DNA of 64,000 nucleotides from Cinnamomum chago (GCA_038049695.1 CP142456.1:66863922-66927921); one strand, 5' to 3'. Positions 10,716-23,890 are shown, counted from the stretch's first letter. Numbers and translations: made by a program. Notes: a model not told the origin generated them from the letters alone.

Positions 10716-11229
10716 TAGATCTAATTTCACCTAACCATAACAAAATTGTGACACTTTTAATATGATTGAACTTAGTCACAAAATACAAATTTTAAGAACT
10801 TTCTATAATTGATTAATATTAGCATAAAGCCTATGAGATGCATGGGTTAAGTTTAATGCAAATTCATGAATAGTGAATTAAGATCAATATTGAATTAAAT
10901 ATTAATTAATAATAATGCTATTTGCTTAACCAAACATGTTGGAATGCATTTTTGTGAAGGTGATCATCGATAGAAATGTATATTTTTTAAAAGTGTATTT
11001 CATGTCACTACAAGAAAATATAGTTTTAGCGTCGGACTTATAGCGGCGGCCGATAAAATTCGTCGCTATAGTATAATTATAGCGGCGGCCAAGGTTGACG
11101 TCGCTATAAAGATACTTTTACCGGCGGCCTTCGCTATCTCCGTCGCTAAAAATATCAGTCCAATGCGCTCTGGCGGGAGTCAAGTTCTGGATGGAGCTAC
11201 AAATTATTTGTTGCGGCGGCCATAAGTGG

Positions 11230-12240
11230 CCCTCGACGGTAAACGTTTTAGATATATCGGTCCCTTTCTCGCTCACCTCCCTCATTGTCTCACTTCTAAC
11301 ATCTATCCCTCTCTCGCTCTCTCATTCTCTCGCGCACCTGCATGTCTCCCTCCCCTGCGCAGCAAGCAGCCCTCCATCTCTCGACCTCTTCATCTCTCTG
11401 CCCCTCTAGCTCCTTCTCTGTCACGCCGATCCCTCTTCTCTCACTCATCCATCGCTGGAGGACTGAAATTCCTCTCCAATCGAAAAGCCCCAAATCTCCA
11501 ACCCTTACCCTCGTCTCTCTCGAAGCATCGTCCATCCCATCATCAAAAACCCTCTCCATTCGAAAACCCCCAAATCAAAAGTGTTCAGACCTTCTCCCTC
11601 AAACTCTCTCGACTCTCTCAATTTCCAGACAATATAAAACGAAGGAAGGGAACAAAGAAGAGGAGGAAAAGAGGAAGAAAAAAGGAGAGAGGAAGAGAAA
11701 AAGAAATGGCTTGAAAACTCAGGTAGGGGTTTCTTAATCGATTTTTTTTTCTAGTTTGATGGCTAATCCGCAGGCGTTCTTAATGGGCAAGGCCTTATCC
11801 ATTTTTGATATGTTTGGAATGACAGCCCTCAATCTGATTTGTTGGTGAAATTGACGGATAAAAAAAAAAAAACTCTGATTTGACGAGAAATAAAGAGCGG
11901 AAAAAAAAAAAATAAATACAAGAAGCAGGAAACGGAAGTGTGTGGGTTCTCTGCCTCCATTTCGGCGACTCGGGCCTCGGGAAAAATGTACTTTTGTCTT
12001 GCTTTCTCTCTCTTTTCCTTTCACTCTTGATTTCAACCAAAACCCCCTCTATTGCTTTAAAATCCTTGATGAAAGTCATAGAAAATCTCAGATATTGAAA
12101 TCTTTTCAAGTTCATGTTTCATCGTCTCTCATCAAATTACCCATCGAAAAAACACATTGCAGATTCAACATGAAGAACAGCAGAGACCTGGTGCTCGGAA
12201 ACGTCTCAGTGCAGATTTGGAGAACCTAACTGAGTGAAAA
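11230..12240 (+). other. CT-rich region in CACTA, coding not supported
   Basis: Open but compositionally biased: Ser/Pro/Leu-rich from CT repeats, then Lys/Arg-rich from GA repeats. Two frames are open over the same bases, which argues for low complexity rather than a gene. It could be the leader of a transcript of the element. Confidence 0.4.
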
Positions 12241-13520
12241 ATATGACCATTTTTTTATTTTGTTTTTTGTTTTAGCTGTTGTTCTCTCTGTTACAATCTC
12301 TCGTGTCAATTCAAGAGCTTTTGGATGCTATCCAGAATCCAGATTGCCTTTTGGTCTGTATATTTTGGAAATAGAATTATTTGTTGATTCTGTTCTTCCA
12401 TGTTTTTTTAATCGATATTCTGTTCTTCCATGTTAATCGATATTCTGTTCTTCCATGTGTTTGGGAAAGTGTGGAAATCCAATCTCACATGAGGTAATGG
12501 ACATTGTTTATCAGATTTTTCTACCCCAAATCAAGATCAGTCTCTACTAATTAGTAGTGGTGGATGACACAAGAAATCAGTGCCTTCCATCATCACACAC
12601 ACAGTGATGACCATCCTTAATACCAAAATATTCACACCACTCGTGATTTGTAGTTACTTCCAAACAGCCTGAAGTCACATCCCATTGTCTTGTCTCTCAT
12701 GAAACCAAACATAAGCTGTAAGCCCCGGCATTCCTGCAGACAACATATGTCAGGAGGAATCAAACAAGTCATGGTTGAGTTTGACTCTGACCTGATCAAA
12801 TTGTATATAAATATGATAGTATTGTTTACACAGTATTTCATCCAGCGATGCAATGTAATGTAGTATCCTAATATTTAAAGATGAATGATTACTAATTTGA
12901 TTATATGAAAGATAGAAACTATAGAAAATTGTGTCCTAAAACTAATATGTACAATCCAAAGTCAAATAAAAATTTCAGACTGAAAGGCAGCTGGTTTTGA
13001 AACCTATGTATAAGAGAGAGTTCCCGCCTGATATGCAGTCAATGAAGCTGACCTGTTTTTCCTATCTTCCATGATGGAAGATACCTTGTACCTCAAATGG
13101 AAACTCCCAAAAAGCGCATGGCACTTGTGTTGCCTTGTATCTGCATCATTTTTGCTTCTCATGATGCCCCCTGATAGACTCGTACATAGGGCCCTTTGAA
13201 CCATTACCTCTCCCCAAGTCAGGGTCCCAGTAACCTGCTGATACTCACAGAGGTGATTTGATTCAATGAACACTTGGTCTGAGGTAGAGGGTAACTCTCT
13301 TTTTCTTCTTATTCTTCTCAATAACCCAATGACGAGCATTTGAAAAGAAGTAGAAAAGGCTAACATCATACTGAAATAAAAAAAAGCATTTCGAGCTCGA
13401 AATGCTTATTCAAGTACTCAATCAAGTTTCAAGTTGATTCAATCTGAGATTCTGAAGCCCTCATCAAATTTGAATATAATTTTTTATTATTATGATACAA
13501 TAACTTTGTGAATGTCTACT
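12241..13520. other. CACTA interior, no gene recognised
   Basis: Contains two minus-strand open stretches (12632-12853 and 13004-13369) that match no family I know. A short repeat of TCTGTTCTTCCATGT with ATCGATAT occurs near 12385-12460. Confidence 0.4.
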
Positions 13521-13521
13521 A

Positions 13522-13863
<342 letters not shown>

Positions 13864-14939
13864 CTATATCATTTGAAATCGAGGTAGATGGTCGATGGAT
13901 GCGTTTTACTGGCTACACAAACCAGAGCTGCATGGTCAATTGCTTTGATATCTGCCCCAAATCATAAACTAGATTGTTTCAGATCTACTTATCATCATTT
14001 CTTTCACCAATTAGGTAGCATGGAATTGAGGCATTTGCAGATTGAATAGGAGTACAAAAATGCATACTAAAAAATCCAAATGTTTAAACAAGAATGGCAC
14101 ATTCCTAATATATGTGGTGACACCTTGATTAATTTAAACAAGAATGGGATATTTATTTGATATTGGCCTTAAGGTTTTTGAGCTAGTCAAGTGTTCTTGA
14201 CGCAGTTCTACATCTATTCTAGCTTGCCTTATATCTAACTATGCTTCCATTACATCAACTTTGGCCGCTTGGATGGATGCTTGGGTTATGCTAGTTAATT
14301 CCTTTATTTGCTTTTTTTTTTTTTCTGTGCCATTCTTTATAAGTTGCAAGAACTGACTAGAGTATTTAAGAAGCTACATTTAAGTGTTAAGAAATTATTT
14401 TTCTGTTGAACAATCAAGGATCTTTTCATGCTTGCTTTTGCATTTGAAATGAGATTGCTAGTAACTTTTCTTGCCATTCTAGTTCATCCAGACAAGACCA
14501 GTTATTTAAATTTGGACACACCAGATATGTCCCATTGATTAGGCGTCTTTATTGTGTTTGGTCTTCTGCACACTAATGCTTTTTAGCTGACACTTTTGTA
14601 TTATTATTATTATTATTATTATTTTGAAATGACACATTTTTTTTGTTCAGTTCTTTTTTCTTTTTTCTTGTTGGGATTGGTGTCACTTTTGTATTGTTGA
14701 GTTATAATTTCATCCAGCACACAACTCACAATCGGTGTTGAACTATTGGCTCTGCTATTCAAGTCATCCTATGCTTAACCATACTTACAGTAAAAATGAA
14801 AAATGCATTTATAGACATTAAATATTAGGCTGTTGCTCAGGTTTTGTAATAAATAAGTTAATGGTCTCTAGACAGTGACTTGGATGGCTCTCTTGGAATA
14901 CGAGTAGAGGTACCAAAGAAGGCCTAATTGTAAACTGCC

Positions 14940-15560
14940 GGCCATCCATCTCTCCCTTGCAGCCGGCCACTACCTTCTTTTCTCAGGCCAGCGGCCAGCC
15001 CACTGATGCCTTCTTTCCATGCCAGCAGCTATCAGCTGCAGCTCTCCCTAGCGGCCACTGCTGCTTCACACTGCAGCCGGCTACTTCACTTTTTTTCCCT
15101 TCAGCTACCGGTCAGTCCCCCTGCACATAGAAGCGGCCATTGCAGCCACCTTCTTTCCCCAGCAGCCATTGCTGCAACCAGCCAGCAGCTACCACAACTC
15201 TCCCCTTGCCACCAGTCAGCCCACCTGCACACAGCAGCTGCCACACACTCTTCCCCTTGCCACCGGTCACTTCCCTACAGTCAGCCCATCGGCCAGTCCA
15301 TTGCTGCAACACAGCAGCCGACCATACATCTCCCCCATGCCCAAACGGCCAGTGCACCTGCACAGCAGCCGCCCGCCCTTCATTCCTCCTTCAGCCCAGC
15401 GGCTAGTCCCCTGCTGTCTTCTCCTCCCCTGCAACCAGCACCTGCACTACTTCGTCTCCCCTGCAAACCAGCACCTGTACTACTTCTTCTCCCCTTCCCA
15501 GCACCTGCACAGCATCTCCTCTTCCCAGCACCTGCACTGCAGCCCTCCACAGCCTGCACT
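14940..15560 (+). repeat. Low-complexity CAG/CCA/CT-rich tract
   Basis: Dense, irregular repetition of GCAGCC, CCAGC, CACTGC and CACCTGCAC motifs. It keeps several frames open at once (one of 192 codons from 15006, rich in Ser, Pro, Ala, His and Gln). No domain is recognisable, so it is treated as repeat-derived. Confidence 0.6.
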
Positions 15561-15636
15561 CCTTCCTCCACTGTCCTCCACTAACCTCAGCCTGCACTCC
15601 TTCCTCCACTGTCCTCCACTAACCTCAGCCTGCACT
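15553..15636 (+). repeat. 38-bp tandem repeat, two full copies and a partial
   Basis: Units starting CCTGCACTCCTTCC at 15553 and 15591, with a partial third at 15629. Confidence 0.9.
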
Positions 15637-15654
15637 TACCTTCAGCCAATTGCC

Positions 15655-15830
15655 CCACCTGAAATCAGTCATTGCCTCAGCTGAAATCAGATATTCTTCT
15701 TACCTGAAATCAGTCATTTCCCCACCTGCTATCAGTCATCTTCCCCACTGAAATCTGCCATTGCCTCAGCTGAAATCAGTCATTCTTCTTACCTGAAATC
15801 AGTCATCTTTCTCACCTGAAATTCAAACTC
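15655..15830 (+). repeat. ~30-bp degenerate tandem repeat
   Basis: About six units contain CTGAAATCAGTCAT (or AGATAT / TGCCAT variants) followed by a CT-rich spacer such as TGCCTCAG or TTCTTACC. The tract ends at a possible donor (CTTTG|GTAATG, about 15850). Confidence 0.8.
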
Positions 15831-15972
15831 TGCGATTCCCCTCTCTTTGGTAATGTTCTTAAAACTTTTTGCATGCATAGCTTAATTGGCCTATTATTTT
15901 AAGTTTTTGCTTGCAACATTGTTTCTTGGTCATCTTAAATGATACATTTGTTCTGTTCTTGTGCTTTCTTCA

Positions 15973-16150
15973 GTTAGAAGTGACAAGGGCGTGGACCTTA
16001 TTGCATCTTTTTGCAACAAGTATCAAACGTCAGAAGATGAATTGAAGAAGACAATGGAGAAAGCTAACAATTTAATTGTTGACATTTTGAAGAAAAAACC
16101 GCGATTGGCTTGTGATTGTAAATCAGAGAACCTAGATAATATTAATACAG
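15973..16150 (+). other. Possible captured exon, unidentified
   Basis: An open frame of about 59 codons ([18 protein letters not shown] … [17 protein letters not shown]) lies between an acceptor (CTTCTTCAG, about 15972) and a donor (AATACAG|GTTGG, about 16150). Charged, helical-looking sequence with no family I recognise. It may be part of a chimeric transcript of the CACTA. Confidence 0.35.
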
Positions 16151-16264
16151 GTTGGTTTGATTATTTTGTTGTTTGTAGTTATAATCATCATTGAATCATT
16201 ATCCTATGTATTTTGGGGTGACTTATCATATCTACTGGGGATTGGCTTTGTGATTTCCACATTT

Positions 16265-17230
16265 TCACTCCATCTTCTTCATAATCCATAAGTATGTCCT
16301 CACTAATTTATTAATGGTCGTTGTTCGTCTCACTGTTTTCCTAGTTCCTTGAACATGTAACTCTTCAATACGTTGTATGGGGGGTTGTTTATGGCCTTTT
16401 AAATACATATCCAACCATTTCCTATGACATGCTTTGATTCTCTTGTATTGTACCTGCTTGTTTGTTTCCTTCAATGTGCTCATTGCTATTTCTATTCCTC
16501 ACCAATGAAATAAAATAAAAATAAAAGAAAAACTCCACATGTTCTCGAAAACATGTACTTCTGCCTTTCATCTCGTTCTTCCCAACATTCAAATCCATAC
16601 AGTGAAGCCATTTTAAGCATCTTCCTCTAAGAATGTCCCTTTACTCAAAGCGGAAGCTGCTCGCTTTTGTAACATTGAGGTTGTGGGTTCAAGTTATGTT
16701 ACCAATAATAATAATATTAAAAAAGAAGGTTTCTTTAGTCGAAGTGGCACGTGATAATGACATAAAAATCCATTAGCTTTCCTTCACTCTGCACACCCAA
16801 CGTGGATCCGATCTGCTATATCCAACCTTTCATTTTGCTCAATGGTTGCTTCCAAGTATCAAATTCTGTCATAATGTGGCACTAAATTACTTATAGTTTT
16901 TAGTAACTCATCCTCCCTAGTCTAAGATCTACTAAATATATAATCAGTGATTTGTTACTTTCCAATCCGTTTGACTTAAAAGAGGTCCGTCAAAGTTCTA
17001 GATTATCATATGCTTGCTTCCATGTTTGACTAATGAGTACCACATCATTTGCAAGCAACATACACCAAGGAACATAATATTGGATGTATGTTGTTAAGTT
17101 GTCCATAATGGGGCAATAAGTGTGCCCTTGGTGTAATCTTGCTCCAACTAAGAACTCAGGTGTCTCCTCATGCATTTGTGTTACTGCCCTATCATAAACT
17201 TCTGATATAATTTCAATTTAACTATTATGG
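16265..17230 (-). pseudogene. RTE-type LINE reverse transcriptase remnant, antisense
   Basis: The minus strand shows the RTE-clade order. First comes TPEFLVGARLHQGHT (RT fingers/palm; normally LHQGS.LSP). Then VPWCMLLANDVVLI, where the catalytic Y/F-ADD has become LAND. Then WKQPLSKM / TIEQNERLDIADRI in a shifted frame. Last is KWLDMYLKGHKQPPIQRIEE with LHVQGTRKTVRRTT, which matches the C-terminal WFGHVQRRP…QVQGTRKGRGRPK signature. Frames are broken repeatedly and catalytic residues are lost. It is nested within the CACTA. Confidence 0.75.
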
Positions 17231-17539
17231 GTGCACTTTTCATGAATGCTTTGCTAAACTAAATGCCAGGACACCCTATCATAATCCTTTTCCTCTAAAC
17301 TATATGTGAAACTATGTAATTTTTTTAATCCTTTGAACTATTTTCATGAGTTGTCCTAATAGGAAAATGACCTCTGTAATATATATTTACTTGAGATAAT
17401 ATCAATTTGGTTTTCCGAAAAATTTCATTATTTTGTAGGCACTGCTTTTTACTACTCTTTCCTGAACTTTAATTTGTTCCTCACAAATGTATAGCTTAAC
17501 ACATAAAAGTTCTAAATATATGCTTTGTTCTTATCCAAC

Positions 17540-17799
17540 AAGACCACAATGCTCTTTCTTTGATGCGTGGTAAGTCTGCTTCGGATGTCATAGTAAATCA
17601 GGGCCAATTGCAATCCACTGATGTCACGCCCATTGTTGTTCACAATGGGGCCACCATTTACCTGGCATTTCAGTTGAAGACTGCATCTCCCCTTACTCAG
17701 CAGCAACTTATATTTGCCTCTGCGAGTTCAACTCCTAATCAGTACGTTCTAACGATGCATGAGTACAGGACTACTGTTTTGTTTGATTTCTCCACAGGT
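17540..17799 (+). pseudogene. Captured DOMON-domain exon
   Basis: The open frame runs RGKSASDVIVNQGQLQ, TPIVVHNGATIYLAFQLKT, LTQQQLIFASASSTPNQY, then RTTVLFDFSTG. It ends at a donor (CCACAG|GTTAGC). This is the beta-strand pattern of a DOMON domain as found in plant cytochrome b561/DOMON ferric-reductase-like membrane proteins, where it binds heme or sugar on the apoplastic side. No signal peptide or b561 membrane part is nearby, so it is read as a captured exon. Family call by motif memory. Confidence 0.6.
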
Positions 17800-18683
17800 T
17801 AGCGTCTTTTAATCACTGTCATTAGTATGCTTGGGTTATGTAACTACGTTTCATGTGGGTGTCTAAGATTACTCTAGCACTCATCAAATGTATTTCACCT
17901 TTGCTACACAGAAGCTTGCATCCCATGGTTCTGAACAGAGATGGTACATTTCGGATTCATGCCAAGACTCTTGAGGAGTACTTCTCTTTACTACTGACCT
18001 TATTGTGTTAGCTAAATCATTAAGTTTCCCTCCTTAATGATTTAGCTAACATAAAAAAGTGACGGCGTTGGTCATAAAGAGAAGTACCAAATTCATAAAC
18101 ACCACCCAATATTAAAGTTATAACTTATGTCTGGTACAACATGTATAATGAGAAACTGTTTCATATATGCATGATATAAATAAATTATTCTTTGGAATAT
18201 AATATTTGCCTGAATAGTTTTCGGTGATATGATGATACGTTCTAGCAATTTAATGGACCTAGTAAATCATATCGGTGCTGATTGAATCATGCCTAGGAAT
18301 GAGATCAATTTTGATGCACCTATATAGCCAGACTGATTCGAAGATTGGAAATTTTGCAGATTGATGTGATTTGTGACTTTGGAGACCATTGCTTAAAATT
18401 ATTTCTTTCTGATCTGCCCATGTACAAATTTTGTATACTCAGCTTAAAGGGGAGTTTATGGTGAGTGGATTGTAATCTTTCCTTTGAAAAAGAAATCCAT
18501 CCAAGCTCTCTTTTCTTCTCTGAAGAGATTGATTCTGTTTTTCTTTTTCTTTTTCTTTTTTCAGATTTGAGGGTTTCTTTCTTCAAATCTATTGATTGGA
18601 GGTGTAGTTTAATCTAGTGACAATGATTTTCAAGTTTCATGGAGTGCAATTTCACAAATGATTCATGCAGTGTTAATTTTTTC

Positions 18684-19200
18684 AGAAATTGATCATAGCT
18701 CCAGTAAAAAAGGAGTTGGGTCTTGCCTTCAAGGGGAGCCAAAAGATGGTTGTTGAAGCTTTGGAGGTAAATTATGATTATTTTTCCTTGCAGAACTAGT
18801 AGTAAAAATTCCGTCAGATATTTCCAGCTCACTTACAAAATGAGTTCTTATTTTGGAAGGCTATGAGTGAAACTGAAGCTATGGAAATGAAAGGCGCTCT
18901 AGAATCTAATGGGAAGGTGGAGTTCAATGTCCGCACTCTTGGAAAAGCTGTCAAAATCACAAAAAACATGGTGTCAGAAGAAGGAACACCAGAGGGTTTT
19001 TACTCCATCAGTGATCGAACCATCTTTTGATATTGGATGGATAATCTACTGCCTGTTTGAGCATTCTTTCTACATGAGGCCTAGCAAAGGTGGGGATGAA
19101 CAATTAAATGTGTTTAGTTTCTCCCCTCTTGTGGCACCCATCAAGTGTACCGTTTTCCCACTGGTTTAGAATCAACAATATGAGGAAGTGGCCATGGGCT
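18684..19200 (+). pseudogene. Captured glycyl-tRNA synthetase fragment
   Basis: Three pieces of the cytosolic/mitochondrial-type (alpha2) GlyRS are present in order. The first is IIAPVKKELGLAFKGSQKMV to a donor at 18766. The second is AMSETEAMEMKGALES with VRTLGKAVKITKNMV (18860-18978). After a small deletion and frame change, the third is KKEHQRVFTPSVIEPSF, IIYCLFEHSFYMRPSK and APIKCTVFPLV (about 18982-19168). A stop TAG then precedes NQQYEEVA. In the parent enzyme this region forms part of the class II catalytic core. Substitutions such as IGRIIYC to IGWIIYC and the frame break mean it cannot work as a synthetase. Confidence 0.88.
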
Positions 19201-19789
19201 GTTTCATTGCTTCTCATGCTGAATGCATTGATGTTGCCATGGGTTCTCTGTATCTTTCCTCATCACACACACAAATACAGGCTCATGTTGTACTGTTGAT
19301 GTTCCACTTCATTATTTGACTTTATGAATGGTGTTTCTCAACATACTTGTACTTGTAGTATTCATCTTCTAATCTGTTCTTATCTACTCTACCTAATGCA
19401 GGATGGTTTAGTTGGAGATCTTTTACTTTTACTTTTTTTTGTAAGTCAATGACTTGATGCCACATCATCCATTTTTATTATTAGTTTTATTTTATTCATG
19501 ATGGATAATCTTTTACACTTGATTTTTGTAGTATAGAACATCGATATGGCAACACTAGGTAACTTGAGTTGTGTGGGTTAAATATGTATATGCAAGTTTG
19601 TGTATAAAGTTTCTATAGAAATGATATTATTGCTACCTTAGTTGCAGGAATATCTAAGATGGATCTTTGTAAATTATTGGTAGGTATTTTTGTGCTTATT
19701 GTGGCCTACAAATTGTTAAAAAAAATAAAAATAAACATGACCGCCACTGAAAGCAATGTCTTTTTTTTTTTTTTTTTAAATATTTTGCT
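19201..19789. other. CACTA interior, no gene recognised
   Basis: AT-rich sequence between the GlyRS fragment and the right subterminal repeats. The first 70 bases may be read-through intron. Nothing further identified. Confidence 0.4.
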
Positions 19790-20567
19790 TTTAGCGGCGG
19801 TCATATGACCGTCGCTATAAAAAAAAGTTTTTACCAGCGGCCATTTTTAATATTACCGGCGGCCAAGAAAAAAGATAAACCCTGTTTTTAACGGCGCTCA
19901 AAAGGCCGCCGCTAAAAAAAACTGATTTTTACCCGCACCCATTTTTACTATTACCGGTGGCCAATGGGTGACGCAAAAAGTTTTCTTTGTCGTCCCACAA
20001 ACCCATGAATTTCTTTTACCCATGAATTTCTTTTACCGGTAGTCGGGGCCGCCACGACAAAAAACAATAGCAGCGGCCACTAGTCGCCGCTAAAACTTTT
20101 ACCGTCCGAACATGTACCAACGCCTACCGGCAGCCACACTAACTGACGCTAATGGTTTTATCGGCGGCCAAAATCACTTTTACCGGCGGCCGCTAGCCAC
20201 CGCTAAATGCTTCTTTTCTTGTAGTGTGTTGAAAGACATTTCCTTTTAAAGGATCTAAAATGCAAATGAAAGCTTTGATATAAAATGGACCTTTTTTTTT
20301 TCTCCTTTTCAAATCATTAGGGTAGAATTTAATTTAATGAATAATAAGTATCATTTACAAAATCATCTAATATATTTACACATAATCGAAACAAACATGT
20401 TAAAACTAATCACATATATCAATGATGCAAAAATGGTGTTATTAGATCAACAAACGTTGTAAAAAAAATGCATGCGTAAACGTTACATACTTAAAATTTG
20501 AATATCTATCATTTACATGTGTAAATTGTATTTACATATCCCATGCATAAAAGACAAACGACACTTA

Positions 20568-21469
20568 ATGAGTACAAATTGATATCAAAACTTTGCATCA
20601 AAACCAGGGGCGGACCCATGAAATTTTTCTTGGAGGGGCCATTGTAAAATAAGAAAAAAATATTGGAGGAGCCATAATGATGGTTCTGACCCGTGGACCC
20701 AGGACTGGGCATTTACCTCAACTTTGACAATCCCTCCTAAAAATCGGGTTTTTTTTTCCATATCATTCTCTATATAAACCCGGACCCGTCCCATATATAG
20801 AACCGATTCCCGTTCCTTCTTTTGATTAACTTCGGAACTCCCTCCCTTGTAGCAAGTCTCTTTCTTCAGTGTCAGCTGGTTGTGTTTGTTTGAACATGGT
20901 GAGAAGAGGTGGTCCCAACTTTGCTGGAACATCCGCCACCCTACCCTATTTGCATCTCTACTGCAGTACCCAAAGGACGAATATTGTATATGTCCCAGGA
21001 GAACATTCATTTGCTTGGAGGCCTATATCCATTAACAACGCATATATCCTCTTCAAAGACTATATTATGAAGCTGATCTGTAAGAACCACATCAATACCT
21101 TAAGCAAATGCTGCAAATCATATATTTTTCCCTATACTACGTAGACCAACAGTAGCTGACCTGCATTACTTGCAACTACCCATCCAACCCAGCATAGTTG
21201 GCAGCATTATCGACTGAGCCATCACAATTTAATTTGATAAATCCAGGAGGTGGTGGAACCCACATTTCAATTGTCCTAATATATGTTACACATCCTGCTA
21301 GTGTGATTGAGATGTGCCATTGGTTCAACAAGTTAAGGTTTTGGCATGTATCAAGGGAGAAGATTGGAAAAGATAAGAGACTCCCATAGGTACCAAAGAA
21401 TGATTATACCAATCATGCAATTGGACCAGTAAAATATAAGTAGTATAATCCCTCCAATCTAATTTGGCA
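20568..21469. other. Intergenic, no gene recognised
   Basis: Holds a CAGGGGCGGACCCATG motif at about 20606, which resembles one end of a plant transposon, but no matching end was found. A TATATAAA box at about 20772 precedes an unconvincing open frame at 20869. Confidence 0.35.
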
Positions 21470-22395
21470 AAATCATAATGTAGGAAAAGATGGTATGTAG
21501 TTTCAGGCCACCTTGCAGTAGTCATCATTTGAAGAACCAGGGATTTATAAAGGGCCTTAATAGTGAACAAACAGAAGACATGGTAGAAATGCAAGACAGA
21601 GGAGTAAGAACTGAAAACTGTTTCTTCTCATTTCATTTCTACAAAACTCTTACAGAAGACCAGGCCTCCACTTATATACACATATACAGAGATTAATTAT
21701 AGCTATGTAACTAATAATGGATTAGTTACACTTACAACTAACTTGACTCAATGAGTCTAAGATCAACACACTCTAGCTTAACTCAGTCAGCTTCAGTTGT
21801 GGCTTGTCAACACAGACCAGCTGGTTCCATCCCCAACATAACACATCCTGTTCCCTTATTAGGGGTAATTGCATGCATAATTTTAGAGACAATGTGAGGG
21901 TCCCAATGTGGGGGCTTGTAAGGGTGAAGTCATTTGCAAAGTTTGGCTGATGTAAGAGTGATTGGTTATGCTCTGCTAGTAAAACAGCAACAAGAATCTT
22001 GAAAGTATGCTCCCCCCCATTTATCCCGCCCAAAATACTCCTTCTCCGGCCAACAACAGCCAGCCACCCCCTCCTCTGCAATCACTGCAACCACACCATT
22101 TGCCCCCTCTTCCCAGCCAACCTTCAGCCCCACCACCTCACCATTCCCCCCTCTGCCCAGCCAACCTTCAACCCCCCCACCAGTTCCCCCTTCCCTACAA
22201 CCAACATCAGGTCATTCAGAAAGTTCATCAGGTCCTCCCCCTGTTGCCCCTTCACTTCCAACCTTTCCATCAATATGGTCCAACCATTCTCATCAAGTTC
22301 ACCCCCACCACTGCGCCGCCCCCGCCGCCCCCCATATTCAGCAAGCTAGTCAACCTTCAGCCCACCCTCCGGTATCCCCTTCCCTACCACCAACA

Positions 22396-23890
22396 TTGAC
22401 CATTTCAGGTCACCCAGATTGTTCATCAGGCCCTCCCCAAGTTCCCTCTTCACTTCCAACCTTTCCATCAATATGGTCCAACCCTCCTCATCAAGTTCAC
22501 CCTCTCCATCCTCAGCTAGATAGTCCTAACACCCTCTCTCAACCCTCTCAACCCTCTCCACCCTCAACCTTTGGCAACCTCTTTGCAGACCCAAAACCCA
22601 CCTACCATTCAGTCATTTTTCCACCCACAACCTGGAAAAATGGCAAGCCAACCTTAGTGATACCCCAACCAATGCTCTCTTCAATCAGAGAATCCTTTTC
22701 CTATGCTGTTATAGGCAGATTCATTGGCAAACGCCTTTCTCTTGAATGGGTGGAAGAGAAAACAAAATATTGGGCCCTTTCCAGACCCTGTATGGTCTCC
22801 CTCACCATCAAAGGGTACTTCATTTTCAGATTCAACTCAGCTGAAGATAAAGCTTACATCCTCAGTGCCTCTCCCCTGCAAATAGAGAAGAAAAAAATTT
22901 CTTTCTTGCCTTGGTCCCCTGGACAAGAAGAAACAGAGTGACCTTCCTTTGCTCCTGTCTGGATTAGACTAATAGGGTTGCCCTATCACTGTTGGAGTCA
23001 AAACATCATCTTCTTTTTGGCTAACACCATTGGTCAACCAATCAAGCTAGATGAAATAACCAAAGCTCAAAGAATACTTACATTTGCAAGGGTGCTGGTC
23101 AACATAGATCTCTCAAAGCCAAAACCTTCTTCAATCCAAGTGGAACTTCAAGGGGAAAGAGATCTGGTTCTAGAAGTAGCTTATGAAAACATCCCTTGTT
23201 CACTCTGTCTCTACTCAGGTCACACCAACCACTTCTGCCCATCCTCCAATCTCTCTAAACCTGCAAGCACAATCAAACCAGCAGATCCTTCCTTCCTTAT
23301 CACCCCTGTCCTTGCATCTACAATCCAGATTAACTTACCTCCCCTTGCTCAATCTCAACCCCAGTACAACCACTCTAACATCCATAGCACCATAAACCTA
23401 AACTCAGGCCAGACCCCCATCCCTACCTTGATAGCCCAACACCCTCAAGCAACCCAAAGGCCCCCCGGACCAATAGTGCATGACCCAGATTTATCAGTCA
23501 TACCTCAAAGCCAAGCACATAACATTGTTCCTCCCCAACATCCCCCCTCACAGCCAACAAAAACCAACAACCAAATGGACCACTAGCCCAGGCTCCTTTC
23601 CAAAAAAGAACCTGCCACTAAACCCAAATCTTCAAGGCCCAAGGAAGTTCCCCCCTCCTAATGATCTGGCATATGAAGTTACTACAGATATACTCCAAAA
23701 AACTCCAACACCATCCATCAATACCTCAAATCCTTTCTCCATACTAGAGACCTGCTCTTTGGCAGACCCAACCATCAACCCCAATCTATATTGCAAAAAC
23801 TTACAGTCCATCTCAGAAGGGAACTCTTCAACAGGCCCCCCTCCAGGTTTTGAGCTGCATCCAGAAGTATTAGATACAATGGCTTCCTAA
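22396..23890 (+). pseudogene. L1 ORF1 (DUF4283 / zinc-knuckle RNA-binding protein)
   Basis: A Pro/Gln-rich leader (possibly from 22007 in another frame) precedes the DUF4283-type RNA-binding fold, with LSSIRESFSYAVIGRFIGKR (about 22670) and GYFIFRFNSAEDKAYIL. At 22939 a TGA replaces what is probably a Trp codon; the same frame resumes with APVWIRLIGLPYHCW. A CX2CX4HX4C knuckle (CSLCLYSGHTNHFC, about 23196) follows. The tail needs a frame change after 23586 and includes TSNPFSILE and PPPGFE motifs. This protein would coat L1 RNA; here it is broken. Confidence 0.85.

Noticed and set aside
11226..11737. Open frames of 131 and 162 codons
   Set aside because: They follow CT- and GA-rich low-complexity sequence, with two frames open over the same bases and no domain.
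12632..13369. Minus-strand open frames in the CACTA
   Set aside because: No recognisable family or splice context; kept only as uncharacterised interior.
15006..15684. 192-codon Ser/Pro/His-rich frame and overlapping frames
   Set aside because: Repeat composition keeps all frames open; no start context or domain supports a gene.
20606..20710. CAGGGGCGGACCCATG motif as a transposon end
   Set aside because: No convincing inverted partner or target duplication could be found.
20869..21144. 91-codon plus-strand frame after a TATA-like box
   Set aside because: No family resemblance; overlapping minus-strand frame equally long.
22007..22399. 130-codon proline-rich frame before L1 ORF1
   Set aside because: May be the N-terminal leader of ORF1 but in a different frame; not supported as a separate gene.
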